DNA from: Mariniphaga sp040772505
Lineage (GTDB): Bacteria; Bacteroidota; Bacteroidia; Bacteroidales; Prolixibacteraceae
Direction: 5' to 3'
Length of the DNA: 64,000 nucleotides
Assembly (NCBI GenBank): GCA_040772505.1
Contig: JAXGYA010000011.1
Coordinates: 50,281 to 114,280, forward strand
In this document: one piece after another, positions 1 through 8,613 of the stretch
Position numbering within the stretch: position 1 is the first letter of the stretch
How the letters are laid out: the number at the start of each line of letters is the position of its first letter
Notes under the pieces: generated by a model
Databases searched by the model: none
What the model saw: the letters and a program-made list of their open reading frames with translations, nothing else
What the model was told of the DNA's origin: nothing
Position numbers and translations under genes: made by a program

Positions 1-77
1 TCCTTGCCGTATTCCCCGAGCTTTACGCAATCATTGCATTAGCCGTTACTTTCCTTATCGCAAATGCGGTAGCATAA
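1..77 (+). CDS. C-terminal end of a hydrophobic membrane protein (partial)
   Basis: The window opens inside a reading frame that ends with TAA at position 77. The last 24 residues are strongly hydrophobic (LAVFPELYAII, then ALAVTFLIANAVA), consistent with a final transmembrane helix. The tail is loosely reminiscent of proteolipid-type ATPase subunits, but 24 residues cannot identify a family and I do not assign one. A strong hairpin terminator follows about 55 bases downstream, which supports this being the real 3' end of a gene. Confidence 0.45.
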   Translation, partial: LAVFPELYAIIALAVTFLIANAVA

Positions 78-132
78 AAAATAATTCCAAAATTTTTTAT
101 AATTCCGGCAAATCAGCTTTTTGCCGGATCAG

Positions 133-170
133 GTATCCATTATCGCCTGACGATGATGGATACTTTTTTA
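133..170 (+). terminator. Rho-independent terminator
   Basis: A 13-bp stem (GTATCCATTATCG pairing with CGATGATGGATAC, one G-U pair) with a 5-base loop is followed by a run of six T. It closes the transcript of the partial gene at the window start and insulates the toxin-antitoxin promoter behind it. A second hairpin without a T tract (stem TCCGGCAAA/TTTGCCGGA) lies just upstream, at about 103-127. Confidence 0.85.
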
Positions 171-215
171 TGGGAAATGTGTGCACCATTTTATGTTCTA
201 ATAACAAACATCAAC

Positions 216-246
216 TTGTTCTATATGCAAACAATTTGTATCTTTG
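216..246 (+). promoter_or_regulatory. Promoter of the toxin-antitoxin pair
   Basis: TTG at 216-218, a 20-base spacer and TATCTTTG at 239-246 match the Bacteroidota primary-sigma consensus (TTG, 19-21 bases, TAnnTTTG). The imperfect dyad TGCAAA-CAA-TTTGTA, directly before and inside the -7 element, is a plausible binding site for the HTH antitoxin encoded downstream, as expected for autoregulation. The promoter is read directly from the sequence; the operator role is inference. Confidence 0.7.
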
Positions 247-276
247 TTCTCAAATTCATTTTATTTAATCTACGTT

Positions 277-1074
277 ATGAGTATGAAATTATCAAAAGGT
301 CAAATTGGGCAAAGAATAGCTGAGCTTCGCAAGTTAAAAGAATTATCACAGGAAGAATTAGCTGAAAGAATCAAAATTTCTCGCTCTTCATTAGCTCAGA
401 TTGAGTTAGCAAACAGAAGTATTGATGTTTTTGAGTTGCAAAAATTATCTGAAATTTTAGAATTTTCATTAGACGATTTTATGTCTGAAAATTTTTCTGC
501 AATTCAAAAAATTGAAGAAAAAGAGAAAGAATCAAAAGTGGAACAAGAAGAAAGAATTTCTGTGCCAACGCTGAAAGTCAATAAGTTCAAAAATGTTTTG
601 TTATATATCCTTGAGCAATGTGCGGGTAAACCAAACATTGGTGAAACCGTTCTTTATAAACTGCTTTATTTTATTGATTTCAATTATTATGAGCTATACG
701 AGGAGCATTTAACCGGTGCTAAATACCGAAAACTGCCATTCGGACCAGTGCCACAAAAAATTGACTCAATTATCAAGCAAATGATTGATGACGGACAACT
801 TTTAAGAATAAATACAAAATATCATAATTATCACCAAACCCGCTATCTGCCATTGGAAAAGGCCGATTTAACAGAATTTAAAGCAATTGAAAAAGAGGTA
901 ATTGACAGAGTAATTGATAAAATGAGCGATTGGTCTGCCAAAGCAATCAGCAGCTATTCTCATAATGATCTTCCCTGGGAGGTTACAGATGAAGGAAAAT
1001 ATATCAGTTACGAACTTGCTTTTTACAGAGAATTGCCCTATTCGGTAAGAACATATGACGAAGAAAATGAATAG
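277..1074 (+). CDS. XRE-HTH / Panacea (DUF4065) antitoxin
   Basis: The first ~60 residues form an XRE-type helix-turn-helix (IGQRIAELRKLK, LSQEELAERIKIS, RSSLAQIELANRS). A charged Glu/Lys linker follows, then from about residue 110 a Panacea/SocA-like DUF4065 domain (GKPNIGETVLYKLLYFIDF, a central KLPFGPVP, a late SAKAISSYSHNDLPWE). Panacea is known as a neutralising domain shared by antitoxins that pair with unrelated toxins (PanAT systems). The stop is 3 bases from the downstream toxin start, so the two are co-transcribed. I chose ATG 277 over the upstream TTG because it sits about 24 bases after the expected transcription start and begins the HTH normally. The HTH most likely represses its own promoter. 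Confidence 0.85.
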   Translation: MSMKLSKGQIGQRIAELRKLKELSQEELAERIKISRSSLAQIELANRSIDVFELQKLSEILEFSLDDFMSENFSAIQKIEEKEKESKVEQEERISVPTLKVNKFKNVLLYILEQCAGKPNIGETVLYKLLYFIDFNYYELYEEHLTGAKYRKLPFGPVPQKIDSIIKQMIDDGQLLRINTKYHNYHQTRYLPLEKADLTEFKAIEKEVIDRVIDKMSDWSAKAISSYSHNDLPWEVTDEGKYISYELAFYRELPYSVRTYDEENE

Positions 1075-1077
1075 CCA

Positions 1078-1422
1078 ATGGAATTTGAAGAATTAACTGA
1101 GTTTAAGGAGGATTTAAAAAGTCTTTTGAAAAAACACAGAACGCTAAATGATGATTTAAAAGAAGTGAAAACTATTTTACGTAAAAAACCCGATAAAAGA
1201 CCTCCATTTAGCTTTCGCATTGATAACTTAGGCATAGAAACATGTATTATCAAAATTAAAAAAATTGCTTGCAGGTCATTAAAAGGAAGAGGAGTAAATT
1301 CAGGATTAAGACTAATTTACGCTTATTTTCCTGACGAACAAAAAATCATATTCATCGAGTTATATCATAAAAGCGAAAAGGAAAACGAAGATAGAAAAAG
1401 AATAGTAAATCACTTCAAATGA
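1078..1422 (+). CDS. RelE/ParE-like toxin partner of the Panacea antitoxin
   Basis: A basic 114-residue protein encoded 3 bases after the antitoxin stop. A helical Lys-rich N-terminus leads into a C-terminal region (RGVNSGLRLIYAYF, then KIIFIELYHKSEKENEDR) that resembles the RelE/ParE/HigB fold, where a central strand with Arg/Tyr is followed by a strand ending in Y-H-K and a short helix. Members of this superfamily are ribosome-dependent mRNA nucleases or gyrase inhibitors; which applies here cannot be told. The assignment rests on gene position, size and the C-terminal motif. Confidence 0.7.
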   Translation: MEFEELTEFKEDLKSLLKKHRTLNDDLKEVKTILRKKPDKRPPFSFRIDNLGIETCIIKIKKIACRSLKGRGVNSGLRLIYAYFPDEQKIIFIELYHKSEKENEDRKRIVNHFK

Positions 1423-1460
1423 ATTATCAGTGCAATAAATAAAAAAAATTGAAGGTTTGA

Positions 1461-1501
1461 AAGAGCAAAATTGTTCGATAAAGCTCTTCGCTTCTTTTTT
1501 G
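1461..1501 (+). terminator. Possible terminator of the toxin-antitoxin operon
   Basis: A short stem AAGAGC/GCTCTT with a long loop of about 16 bases is followed, after six bases, by TTTTTT. It is weak on stem length but correctly placed after the toxin gene. The rest of the gap to HtpG holds only a small GC hairpin (GCCGC-AAAT-GCGGC, about 1588-1601) and no gene. Confidence 0.3.
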
Positions 1502-1635
1502 CGTGAAACCTATTGACACTTGATACTATGGTCTGTGTCTCTATTTTGTGACAATTCGTCAGATAGGCTGAATGGCATAAGGTTTGCCGCAAATGCGGCA
1601 TATCAATAAAAAAGTTTCATTTAAAAGATTAGGAT

Positions 1636-3690
1636 ATGCAGAAAGGAAAAATTGGCGTAACCAGTGAAAATTTATTTCCAATCATTAAAAAGTTTCTTTA
1701 TTCCGATCACGATATTTTCCTGCGTGAAATTGTGTCGAATGCGGTTGACGCCACACAAAAAATCAAAACACTTGCATCAAAAGGCGAATATTCGGGGGAT
1801 GTAACCAACCTGAAAGTTAGAATTAAACTGGACAAAGAGGCAAAAACCATCACAGTTTCCGACAGTGGAATCGGGATGACTGCCGAAGAGATTGATAAAT
1901 ACATTAACCAGATTGCATTCTCCGGCGCCAATGAGTTTCTTGAAAAATATAAAGACGATGCCAATGCCATCATCGGGCATTTCGGTCTGGGTTTCTACAG
2001 CTCGTTTATGGTTTCCGAAAAAGTGGAAATCATCACAAAATCCTATCAGAAAGAGGCAAAAGCAGTTAAATGGAGTTGTGACGGAACCCCTGAATACAGC
2101 ATCACAGAAGCTGAGCGCGATGAGGTTGGAACCGACATTATAATGCACATCAACAGCGATTCAGAAGAGTTCCTGGATGAACAAAACATTTCAGGCATTC
2201 TTGATAAATACTGTAAATTCCTTCCTGTTCCGGTGATTTTCGGAAAGAAAAAAAAGTGGAAAGAGGGACAGGAGATCGAAACTGAAGAGGATAATCAGAT
2301 CAATGATACCAATCCAACCTGGACAAAAATGCCGGCTGATTTGAAAGATGAAGATTATCTCAATTTTTACCGTCGCCTCTACCCTATTGCCGACGAGCCG
2401 CTGTTCAATATCCATCTGAATGTGGATTATCCGTTTAATCTCACCGGCATTCTCTATTTTCCGAAAATCAAAAACAATTTTGAAATTCAAAAAAATAAAA
2501 TTCAGCTCTACAGCAATCAGGTATTCGTTACTGATTCTGTGGAGGGGATTGTGCCCGAATTCTTAACGCTGCTCCACGGCGTAATCGATTCGCCCGACAT
2601 TCCGCTGAACGTTTCGCGCTCTTACCTGCAAAGCGATTCAAATGTAAAAAAAATAAGCAGCCACATTTCCAAAAAGGTAGCCGACCGGCTCACCGATATT
2701 TTTAAGGAAAACCGCAGTGAATTTGAAAAGAAATGGGACGATCTAAAGATTTTCATTGAATACGGAATGCTTTCCGACGACAAGTTTTATGACCGCGCCA
2801 TGAAATTCTTCCTGTTTAAAAACAATGAAGATAAATACTTCACTTTTGAAGAGTATGAGAAACTGATTGAAAGCAACCAGACAGACAAAAGCAATAATCT
2901 GGTCTATTTATATACTACTAACAAGGAAGAACAATACACATTTGTGGAGGAAGCACGCAAAAAAGGCTATGACGTACTCATCCTCGACGATATTCTGACG
3001 CCACATCTCATCAGCCGGTTTGAGCAAAAACATACAAACAAGCAATTTGTGCGCGTTGACTCGGATGTTGTTGAAAACCTCATTAAAAAAGAAGATTCTG
3101 AAAAAGAAGATTTTTCATGGGAACAGAAACAGGAACTCACACCCGTTTTTCAGGCAGTTTGTCCCGAGAGCAGCAACTACAACTTTTTGGTCACTTTCCA
3201 GAATTTAGGCGAAACAGGAAGTCCAATCGTAATCACTAGAAATGAATTTATGCGCCGCATGAAAGATATGAGTGCAATGCAGGGCGGCATGAACATGTAT
3301 GGTGATTTCCCCGACAATCTGAACTTGGTTGTAAATTCTGTCCATCCACTGGTAAAAAAAGTGATGGATGCCAAAGACAAAAAGTTAGAGAAATCGCTCG
3401 AAAAATTCAATACCGATATTGCAGAGAAGAAAGCGGAAATCAGCACTTTGGAAAATGCCCAAAAGGATAAAAAAGAGGAAGAAATCGCTCAGGCAGACAA
3501 GGAACAGTTAGAAAAACTGAATGATGAACTGGCAAAGCTGGAAGAGTCCAAAAGAGAAAAGCTCACCGACTTTGGCAGGAAAAATAAATTGGCAAAGCAA
3601 CTGGTTGACCTTGCATTACTTGCCAACGGCATGCTCAAAGGAGCTGATCTGGACAGGTTTGTAAAACGGAGTGTTGAGTTGATAAAGTAG
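1636..3690 (+). CDS. htpG: Chaperone protein HtpG (Hsp90 family)
   Basis: A full-length bacterial Hsp90 of 684 residues. The N-terminal GHKL ATPase domain shows the expected motifs: FLREIVSNAVDA (motif I, with the Glu/Asn that binds Mg-ATP), VSDSGIGMTAEEI (DxGxG), and GHFGLGFYSSFM (the lid and glycine loop). The middle domain follows with DSPDIPLNVSRSYLQ, which carries the catalytic-loop Arg. The C-terminal dimerisation part has a charged segment (AEKKAEIS, KDKKEEEIAQADKEQ) somewhat longer than in E. coli HtpG. It is a cytoplasmic ATP-dependent chaperone. It stands alone on the + strand and no heat-shock operator was recognised upstream. Confidence 0.96.
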   Translation: MQKGKIGVTSENLFPIIKKFLYSDHDIFLREIVSNAVDATQKIKTLASKGEYSGDVTNLKVRIKLDKEAKTITVSDSGIGMTAEEIDKYINQIAFSGANEFLEKYKDDANAIIGHFGLGFYSSFMVSEKVEIITKSYQKEAKAVKWSCDGTPEYSITEAERDEVGTDIIMHINSDSEEFLDEQNISGILDKYCKFLPVPVIFGKKKKWKEGQEIETEEDNQINDTNPTWTKMPADLKDEDYLNFYRRLYPIADEPLFNIHLNVDYPFNLTGILYFPKIKNNFEIQKNKIQLYSNQVFVTDSVEGIVPEFLTLLHGVIDSPDIPLNVSRSYLQSDSNVKKISSHISKKVADRLTDIFKENRSEFEKKWDDLKIFIEYGMLSDDKFYDRAMKFFLFKNNEDKYFTFEEYEKLIESNQTDKSNNLVYLYTTNKEEQYTFVEEARKKGYDVLILDDILTPHLISRFEQKHTNKQFVRVDSDVVENLIKKEDSEKEDFSWEQKQELTPVFQAVCPESSNYNFLVTFQNLGETGSPIVITRNEFMRRMKDMSAMQGGMNMYGDFPDNLNLVVNSVHPLVKKVMDAKDKKLEKSLEKFNTDIAEKKAEISTLENAQKDKKEEEIAQADKEQLEKLNDELAKLEESKREKLTDFGRKNKLAKQLVDLALLANGMLKGADLDRFVKRSVELIK

Positions 3691-3812
3691 AACGTCCGGC
3701 ATCATTATTCCCGGATCTGTTCCGAAAAAAAATACGAAACAAATTAAAGCACTTCTGCCGCCGGTAAAATTTTATTCGTATATTCAGCAATTATTTAAAT
3801 AAAAACAGGAAC

Positions 3813-4649
3813 ATGAAAAAATCAACTATTTTGCTCTCAGCGCTGTTGTTCACCTTCTATTTTTCGTTGGCACAGCAACAGGAACGCCCGGGAGAGCAAC
3901 CTCCTCCGGAAACCGGAGAATCCTTTAAAATTGGAATGGCGGGTTACACTTTTGTCCGTTTTGATTTGGACAAAACACTGGAAACAATGCAAAAAGCTGA
4001 TGTGCATTATCTCTGCATCAAGGATTTTCACCTGCCGCTCAACAGTGATGCACAGCAAATTGCAGCATTCCACGCCAAGTTGAAGGAGAAAGGCGTTATC
4101 GGCTATGCCGTGGGACCGATTTACATGAAAACTGAAAAAGAAGTTGACAACGCCTTTGAATATGCCAAACGGGTAGGTGTCAAACTGATTGTGGGTGTTC
4201 CCACCTACGAACTGCTACCCTATGTCGATAAAAAAGTGAAAGAATATGACTTCCATTACGCCATTCACCTGCACGGGCCGGATATTGAGCTTTTCCCGGA
4301 TGCCGATGATGTTTGGGAAAGTGTGAAAAATCTGGACCCCCGTATCGGAATGTGTCTCGACATTGGTCATGACACTCGAAACGGTAAAGACCCTGTTGCA
4401 GACCTGAAAAAATACCACAGCCGTGTGTTTGACATTCATATCAAGGATGTTACTGGAGATACCAAAGCAGGATATTCAGTCGAAATCGGACGCGGAATCA
4501 TTGATATTCCGGCTTTTGTGAAAATGCTTCGCGAGGTGAATTACACCGGTGTTTGCAGTCTGGAACATGAAAAAAACATGGACAATCCGTTTATGGGAAT
4601 CGCGGAGTCCATTGGCTACCTCAGAGGAGTTATTGCCGCTACAAAATAA
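3813..4649 (+). CDS. Exported sugar phosphate isomerase/epimerase-like TIM barrel
   Basis: A 278-residue protein with a Sec signal peptide (KKSTILLSALLFTFYFSLA, cleavage before QQQ) and an AP-endonuclease-2/xylose-isomerase-like TIM barrel. Likely metal-binding positions typical of the family are visible: the strand with AIHLHGPD, the strand with GMCLDIGHD, DIHIKDV, and the terminal CSLEHE. Exported members of this family in Bacteroidota often sit beside Gfo/Idh/MocA oxidoreductases and sulfatases in carbohydrate loci. Here the next gene encodes a sulfatase on the same strand, about 120 bases away. The exact substrate is unknown. Confidence 0.8.
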   Translation: MKKSTILLSALLFTFYFSLAQQQERPGEQPPPETGESFKIGMAGYTFVRFDLDKTLETMQKADVHYLCIKDFHLPLNSDAQQIAAFHAKLKEKGVIGYAVGPIYMKTEKEVDNAFEYAKRVGVKLIVGVPTYELLPYVDKKVKEYDFHYAIHLHGPDIELFPDADDVWESVKNLDPRIGMCLDIGHDTRNGKDPVADLKKYHSRVFDIHIKDVTGDTKAGYSVEIGRGIIDIPAFVKMLREVNYTGVCSLEHEKNMDNPFMGIAESIGYLRGVIAATK

Positions 4650-4767
4650 TAATATTGAGACCTCTCTGAAAAGTAACTACTGGAGAAATGCCACAAATAG
4701 CAATTCCTTTTGTTTGCTTATCCCGGTTTTATACTCTAATTTTGTTTGAACAGAAAATTCACTTATT

Positions 4768-6198
4768 ATGAAGCACAGAATTAGCGCTTTAGCTTTATTG
4801 TTTTTCATCATTCAGGTAATTTTCTCCTGTTCACAGCACGATAAAAAACCTGTAAATTTCGTTGTCATCTATCTCGATGACATGGGATTCGGCGATATAT
4901 CGCTCACAGGAGCCATCGGCTATGAAACGCCCCACATCGACCGGATGGCAGCCGGAGGTCTCTACTTTTCACGGTATTATTCTCCGCAGGCTGTTTGCAG
5001 CGCTTCCCGTGCCGGGCTGCTCACCGGGTGCTATCCCAACCGGATTGGATTTGCCGGCGCACTGAGCCACACTTCCCAATATGGCATTTCTGATGAAGAG
5101 GAAACAATTCCCGAAATCTTAAAGCAGAAAGGTTATAAATCGGCAATTTTCGGCAAATGGCATCTTGGCTTTCAGGAGCAGTTTTTGCCAACCCGCCACG
5201 GCTTTGATGAATTCTACGGAATTCCCTATTCCAATGACATGTGGCCCTATCATCCGCGGGGCCCGGGTGCTTTCCCGAACCTGCCGCTATATGAAAATGA
5301 AATGGTTGTCAATCCGGCAGTAACTCCTGAAGACCAAAAAAAATTCACCACTGACTTCACAGAGCGGGCAGTTGAATTCATTCGTTCAAATCAAAAAAAT
5401 CCTTTTTTTGTTTACCTCGCCCACCCCATGCCCCACGTGCCACTTTTTGTTTCTGAGAAATTTGAAGGAAAATCAAAGCAAGGGCTTTATGGCGATGTGA
5501 TGATGGAGATTGACTGGAGCGTCGGGCGAATCCTTCAAACCCTGAAAGAGACCGGACTGGAAGAAAACACGCTGTTAATATTCACTTCCGACAATGGGCC
5601 ATGGCTCAACTACGGGAACCATGCCGGCAGCACCGGCGGGCTGCGCGAAGGAAAAGGCACCTCCTATGAAGGCGGGCAGCGCGTTCCCTGCCTCATGTAC
5701 TGGAAAGGAACAATCACTCCCGGAACAGTAAACAATAACCTCATTTCAGGGATTGACATCTTACCAACCTTAGCCGAAATTGCAGGTGCGCCGCTTCCCG
5801 AAAGGAAAATTGACGGCGTGAGCATTCTCTCGCTCATCAAGGGTGAAAACAGCGATTCGCCACGCAAATCATTCTGGTTCTACTACAGACGGAACAGTCT
5901 GGAAGCGGTGCAGGATGGAAACTGGAAGCTGGTGTTTCCACATCCCGGGCGCACCTATTCAGGATTTGAGCCGGGAAACGACGGAAAACCCGGAAAAGTG
6001 AATGAAAATTTCCAGCACGAAGGTGGGCTCTACGATCTGCGGCGCGACCCCGGAGAAAGGTATAACCTGATTGAATACTATCCCGAAATTGTGGCAAAAC
6101 TTGAAAAAATTGCAGAGGAAGCCCGCGAAGAACTGGGCGACGACCTGACCGGAGCTCCCGGAAAAAACCGCCGCGAACCGGGAAGAGTGAATCATTAA
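4768..6198 (+). CDS. Lipoprotein sulfatase (arylsulfatase family, Cys-type)
   Basis: A 476-residue protein with a lipoprotein signal peptide (hydrophobic segment ending VIFSCSQ, lipid-modified Cys21). The alkaline-phosphatase-like sulfatase fold begins with IYLDDMGFGDI (metal-binding Asp pair) and carries the sulfatase signature CSASRAGLLTG near residue 77. That Cys would be converted to formylglycine by an anaerobic or FGE-type maturase not encoded in this window. The Ala in CSASR replaces the commoner Pro, which is permitted in the family. FTSDNGPW, later in the protein, supplies further metal and sulfate ligands. It probably acts in the periplasm or at the outer membrane to desulfate a sugar. 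The substrate cannot be read from sequence. Confidence 0.92.
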   Translation: MKHRISALALLFFIIQVIFSCSQHDKKPVNFVVIYLDDMGFGDISLTGAIGYETPHIDRMAAGGLYFSRYYSPQAVCSASRAGLLTGCYPNRIGFAGALSHTSQYGISDEEETIPEILKQKGYKSAIFGKWHLGFQEQFLPTRHGFDEFYGIPYSNDMWPYHPRGPGAFPNLPLYENEMVVNPAVTPEDQKKFTTDFTERAVEFIRSNQKNPFFVYLAHPMPHVPLFVSEKFEGKSKQGLYGDVMMEIDWSVGRILQTLKETGLEENTLLIFTSDNGPWLNYGNHAGSTGGLREGKGTSYEGGQRVPCLMYWKGTITPGTVNNNLISGIDILPTLAEIAGAPLPERKIDGVSILSLIKGENSDSPRKSFWFYYRRNSLEAVQDGNWKLVFPHPGRTYSGFEPGNDGKPGKVNENFQHEGGLYDLRRDPGERYNLIEYYPEIVAKLEKIAEEAREELGDDLTGAPGKNRREPGRVNH

Positions 6199-6247
6199 CA
6201 ATTATCCGGCATTTCCTAAAAAATGCCCGGTTCCTGATATTATTTAC

Positions 6248-6255
6248 TACTTTTG
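6248..6255 (+). promoter_or_regulatory. -7 promoter element before the cobalamin riboswitch
   Basis: TACTTTTG matches the Bacteroidota -7 consensus TAnnTTTG and lies just before the first paired element of the riboswitch. The same eight bases precede the second cobalamin riboswitch (- strand) and the T6SS operon. I do not see a convincing -33 TTG at the right spacing. Confidence 0.6.
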
Positions 6256-6261
6256 TAATCG

Positions 6262-6440
6262 AAATTTTGGTGTTATCCCTCTCTTTCAGGAAGGATAATG
6301 AAAAGGGAATCAGGTGAAAGTCCTGAACAGACCCGCTGCTGTAAGCTCATGCAAATCCTTGTGCAACACTCACAACCACTGTTCCGAAAGGCGGAATGGG
6401 AAGGGCGCACAAAGGATGAGTAAGTCAGAAGACCTGCCAA
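6262..6440 (+). ncRNA. Cobalamin (B12) riboswitch
   Basis: The conserved core of the cobalamin riboswitch is readable in order: a P1 start (GGTGTTATCC), the GGGAATCAGGTGAAAGTCCTG block, the ACCCGCTGCTGTAA block, a variable domain with CACTGT and GGGAAGG, and the B12 box AGTCAGAAGACCTGCC at about 6423-6438. It is oriented with the TonB receptor gene that starts about 145 bases further on. Binding of adenosyl- or methylcobalamin is expected to lower expression of the uptake operon. The expression platform lies somewhere in 6441-6585, and I could not resolve its competing helices. Confidence 0.93.
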
Positions 6441-6585
6441 ATTGAAGATTAATATATAATGGCTTTCGGGAAACAGGGCTTGAAAAAACAGATAATCAGA
6501 GATTTTCCAAAAATTTAATACTGAAATCCGTTTTTCGTTTTCATTTTTATCCTGTCGCCGAATGGAATGGTTTTGAATCGGTGAA

Positions 6586-8613
6586 ATGATTTTATTCAGG
6601 AAATATTTTTTTTGTACCGCAACCTGTTTGTTTGCCACTTTCAATCCGTTACACGGACAATCGAAGATGGACAGCTTGCAGTATATTCCGGAGATTACGG
6701 TTGTTGCTCCTTTCCAAAAGGAGGTAATCCCGGCTCAAAAACTTGCAGGTGAAGAGTTGAAATCACTCGGCAGTTTATCGGTCGCCGACGCCATCCGCTA
6801 TTTTTCGGGAGTACAAATCAAAGATTATGGCGGAATCGGCGGACTGAAAACGGTAGATATCCGCAGCATGGGAACCAACCACATGGGCGTTTTCTACGAT
6901 GGCATCCAATTGGGGAATGCACAAAACGGACAGATTGATCTGGGAAAATTTTCATTGGACAACATAGAGGAAATTTCGCTTTACAACGGGCAGAAAAGTC
7001 AGATTTTTCAACCTGCAAAAGATTTCGGAACAGCGGGCAGCATCTATTTAACTTCCAGAAAGCCACGATTTATAAGCGGCAATAACACCAATCTCAAATC
7101 AGTAATAAACACAGGTTCATTCGGGTTGCTCAACCCTTCCATTCTTTTTGAGCACAGACTGTCGGACAGCATAAGTATCACCTTCAATGGAGAATGGATA
7201 AATGCAGACGGCGAATATGAATTTCGCTACAAAAGAAAGAACCTTGAAGGCGACGTGGCTTACGATACCACTGCCGTAAGAAAAAACGGGGATATCAATG
7301 CCACTCGTATGGAATTCGGGGTGCATGGCTCCATTCCGGATGGAGCATGGAATTTCAGAGCATACAACTACAATTCGGAAAGGGGAATGCCCGGCGCCAT
7401 TGTCAACAACGTGTGGCGGCGCGGTGAACGGCTGTGGGACAACAACTCTTTTTTACAGGGAACACTGAAAAAGGATGTTTCGTCAGGTTTCAGGGCTATG
7501 GCAAATGCCAAATATGCCAATGACTTTACACATTACATCAATAAGGATGAAAATCTTTTACAAATTGACAACAACTATCGTCAAAAGGAAATTTATTTGT
7601 CCGCCACCGGACTCTATTCACTGCTGCAAGGCTGGGATGTTTCCCTTTCCTGTGATTATCAATGGAATAAACTGAACAAGCACAATTTGCTGAATGAAGC
7701 GGAAACAGAGGATTTCCCTGTTCCGTTGAGGAACATGCATCTGGTGGCTTTTGCCACCGCAATGGAAAAAGGAAAACTGAAAGGGCAGGCAAGTATTCTG
7801 GGAAATTTTGTACAGAACAAATCAGGCAATGAAAATAATTCAGCCAAAAATTCAGCTTTTTCACCTGCTTTTTTTCTCTCCTACAAACCTCTTCAACACC
7901 AGAACCTTAACATCAACGCCTTTTTCAAGCAATCCTTCCGGATGCCTACATTTAACGATCTCTATTACACCGACATGGGCAATGCAAACCTGCGTCCTGA
8001 ATATGTGAAACAATACAACATCGGCGTTTGGTATGAAAAAAACCGAAAAAACCGGTTTATTTCCCATTTCCGGTTCAATGCAGACGGTTATTACAATGAG
8101 GTTAAAGATAAAATCATCGCCTATCCCAAAGGGCAGCAATTCCGGTGGACCATGCTCAATTTAGGCTATGTGGAAATCAGGGGAGTGGATGTTTCCATGC
8201 AAACTGCCCTTGAGCCGGCAAAGGATTTTTCCGTCACCGGCAGAATTCAATATACTTTTCAACATGCGCAGGATTTCACCAATAAAACCGACAACTATTA
8301 TTCTCATCAGATTCCCTATATTCCTCACCACAGCGGCTCATTTACGGCAAACAGCAGCTACAGGTCGTGGGGAATCAACTACAGCTTTATTTATGTAGGC
8401 GAACGCTACAACCAGCAGGAAAATATCCGTTTCAACTACATGCAGCCTTGGTACACCAACGATTTGTCCATTATGAAACACCTTAAAATCATCGGTTATT
8501 CTACAAAAATCAGCGCAGAAATCAATAATCTGCTGAGCCAGGATTACGATGTGATTCTGAACTACCCCATGCCTAAAAGAAACTTCAGACTCTCCTTAAG
8601 CGTTGAAATATGA
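6586..8613 (+). CDS. btuB: TonB-dependent outer membrane receptor, BtuB-like cobalamin transporter
   Basis: A 675-residue protein with a signal peptide (hydrophobic CTATCLFATFNPLHG) and a plug domain (ADAIRYFSGVQIKDYGGIGG, VDIRSMGTNHMGVFYDGIQL), followed by a long beta-barrel region ending in alternating hydrophobic strands (MPKRNFRLSLSVEI). Placement directly under a cobalamin riboswitch, with a BtuG-like gene overlapping its end, identifies the ligand as a corrinoid. TonB/ExbBD energise transport from the inner membrane and are not in this window. Its stop overlaps the next start by 4 bases (ATGA), so translation is probably coupled. The gene symbol reflects function by context; sequence identity to E. 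coli BtuB is likely low. Confidence 0.88.
   Translation: MILFRKYFFCTATCLFATFNPLHGQSKMDSLQYIPEITVVAPFQKEVIPAQKLAGEELKSLGSLSVADAIRYFSGVQIKDYGGIGGLKTVDIRSMGTNHMGVFYDGIQLGNAQNGQIDLGKFSLDNIEEISLYNGQKSQIFQPAKDFGTAGSIYLTSRKPRFISGNNTNLKSVINTGSFGLLNPSILFEHRLSDSISITFNGEWINADGEYEFRYKRKNLEGDVAYDTTAVRKNGDINATRMEFGVHGSIPDGAWNFRAYNYNSERGMPGAIVNNVWRRGERLWDNNSFLQGTLKKDVSSGFRAMANAKYANDFTHYINKDENLLQIDNNYRQKEIYLSATGLYSLLQGWDVSLSCDYQWNKLNKHNLLNEAETEDFPVPLRNMHLVAFATAMEKGKLKGQASILGNFVQNKSGNENNSAKNSAFSPAFFLSYKPLQHQNLNINAFFKQSFRMPTFNDLYYTDMGNANLRPEYVKQYNIGVWYEKNRKNRFISHFRFNADGYYNEVKDKIIAYPKGQQFRWTMLNLGYVEIRGVDVSMQTALEPAKDFSVTGRIQYTFQHAQDFTNKTDNYYSHQIPYIPHHSGSFTANSSYRSWGINYSFIYVGERYNQQENIRFNYMQPWYTNDLSIMKHLKIIGYSTKISAEINNLLSQDYDVILNYPMPKRNFRLSLSVEI

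Noticed and set aside
6205..6232. Hairpin CCGGCATTT/AAATGCCCGG after the sulfatase gene as a terminator
   Set aside because: Stem has a mismatch and no T tract follows; it could still be a weak structure.
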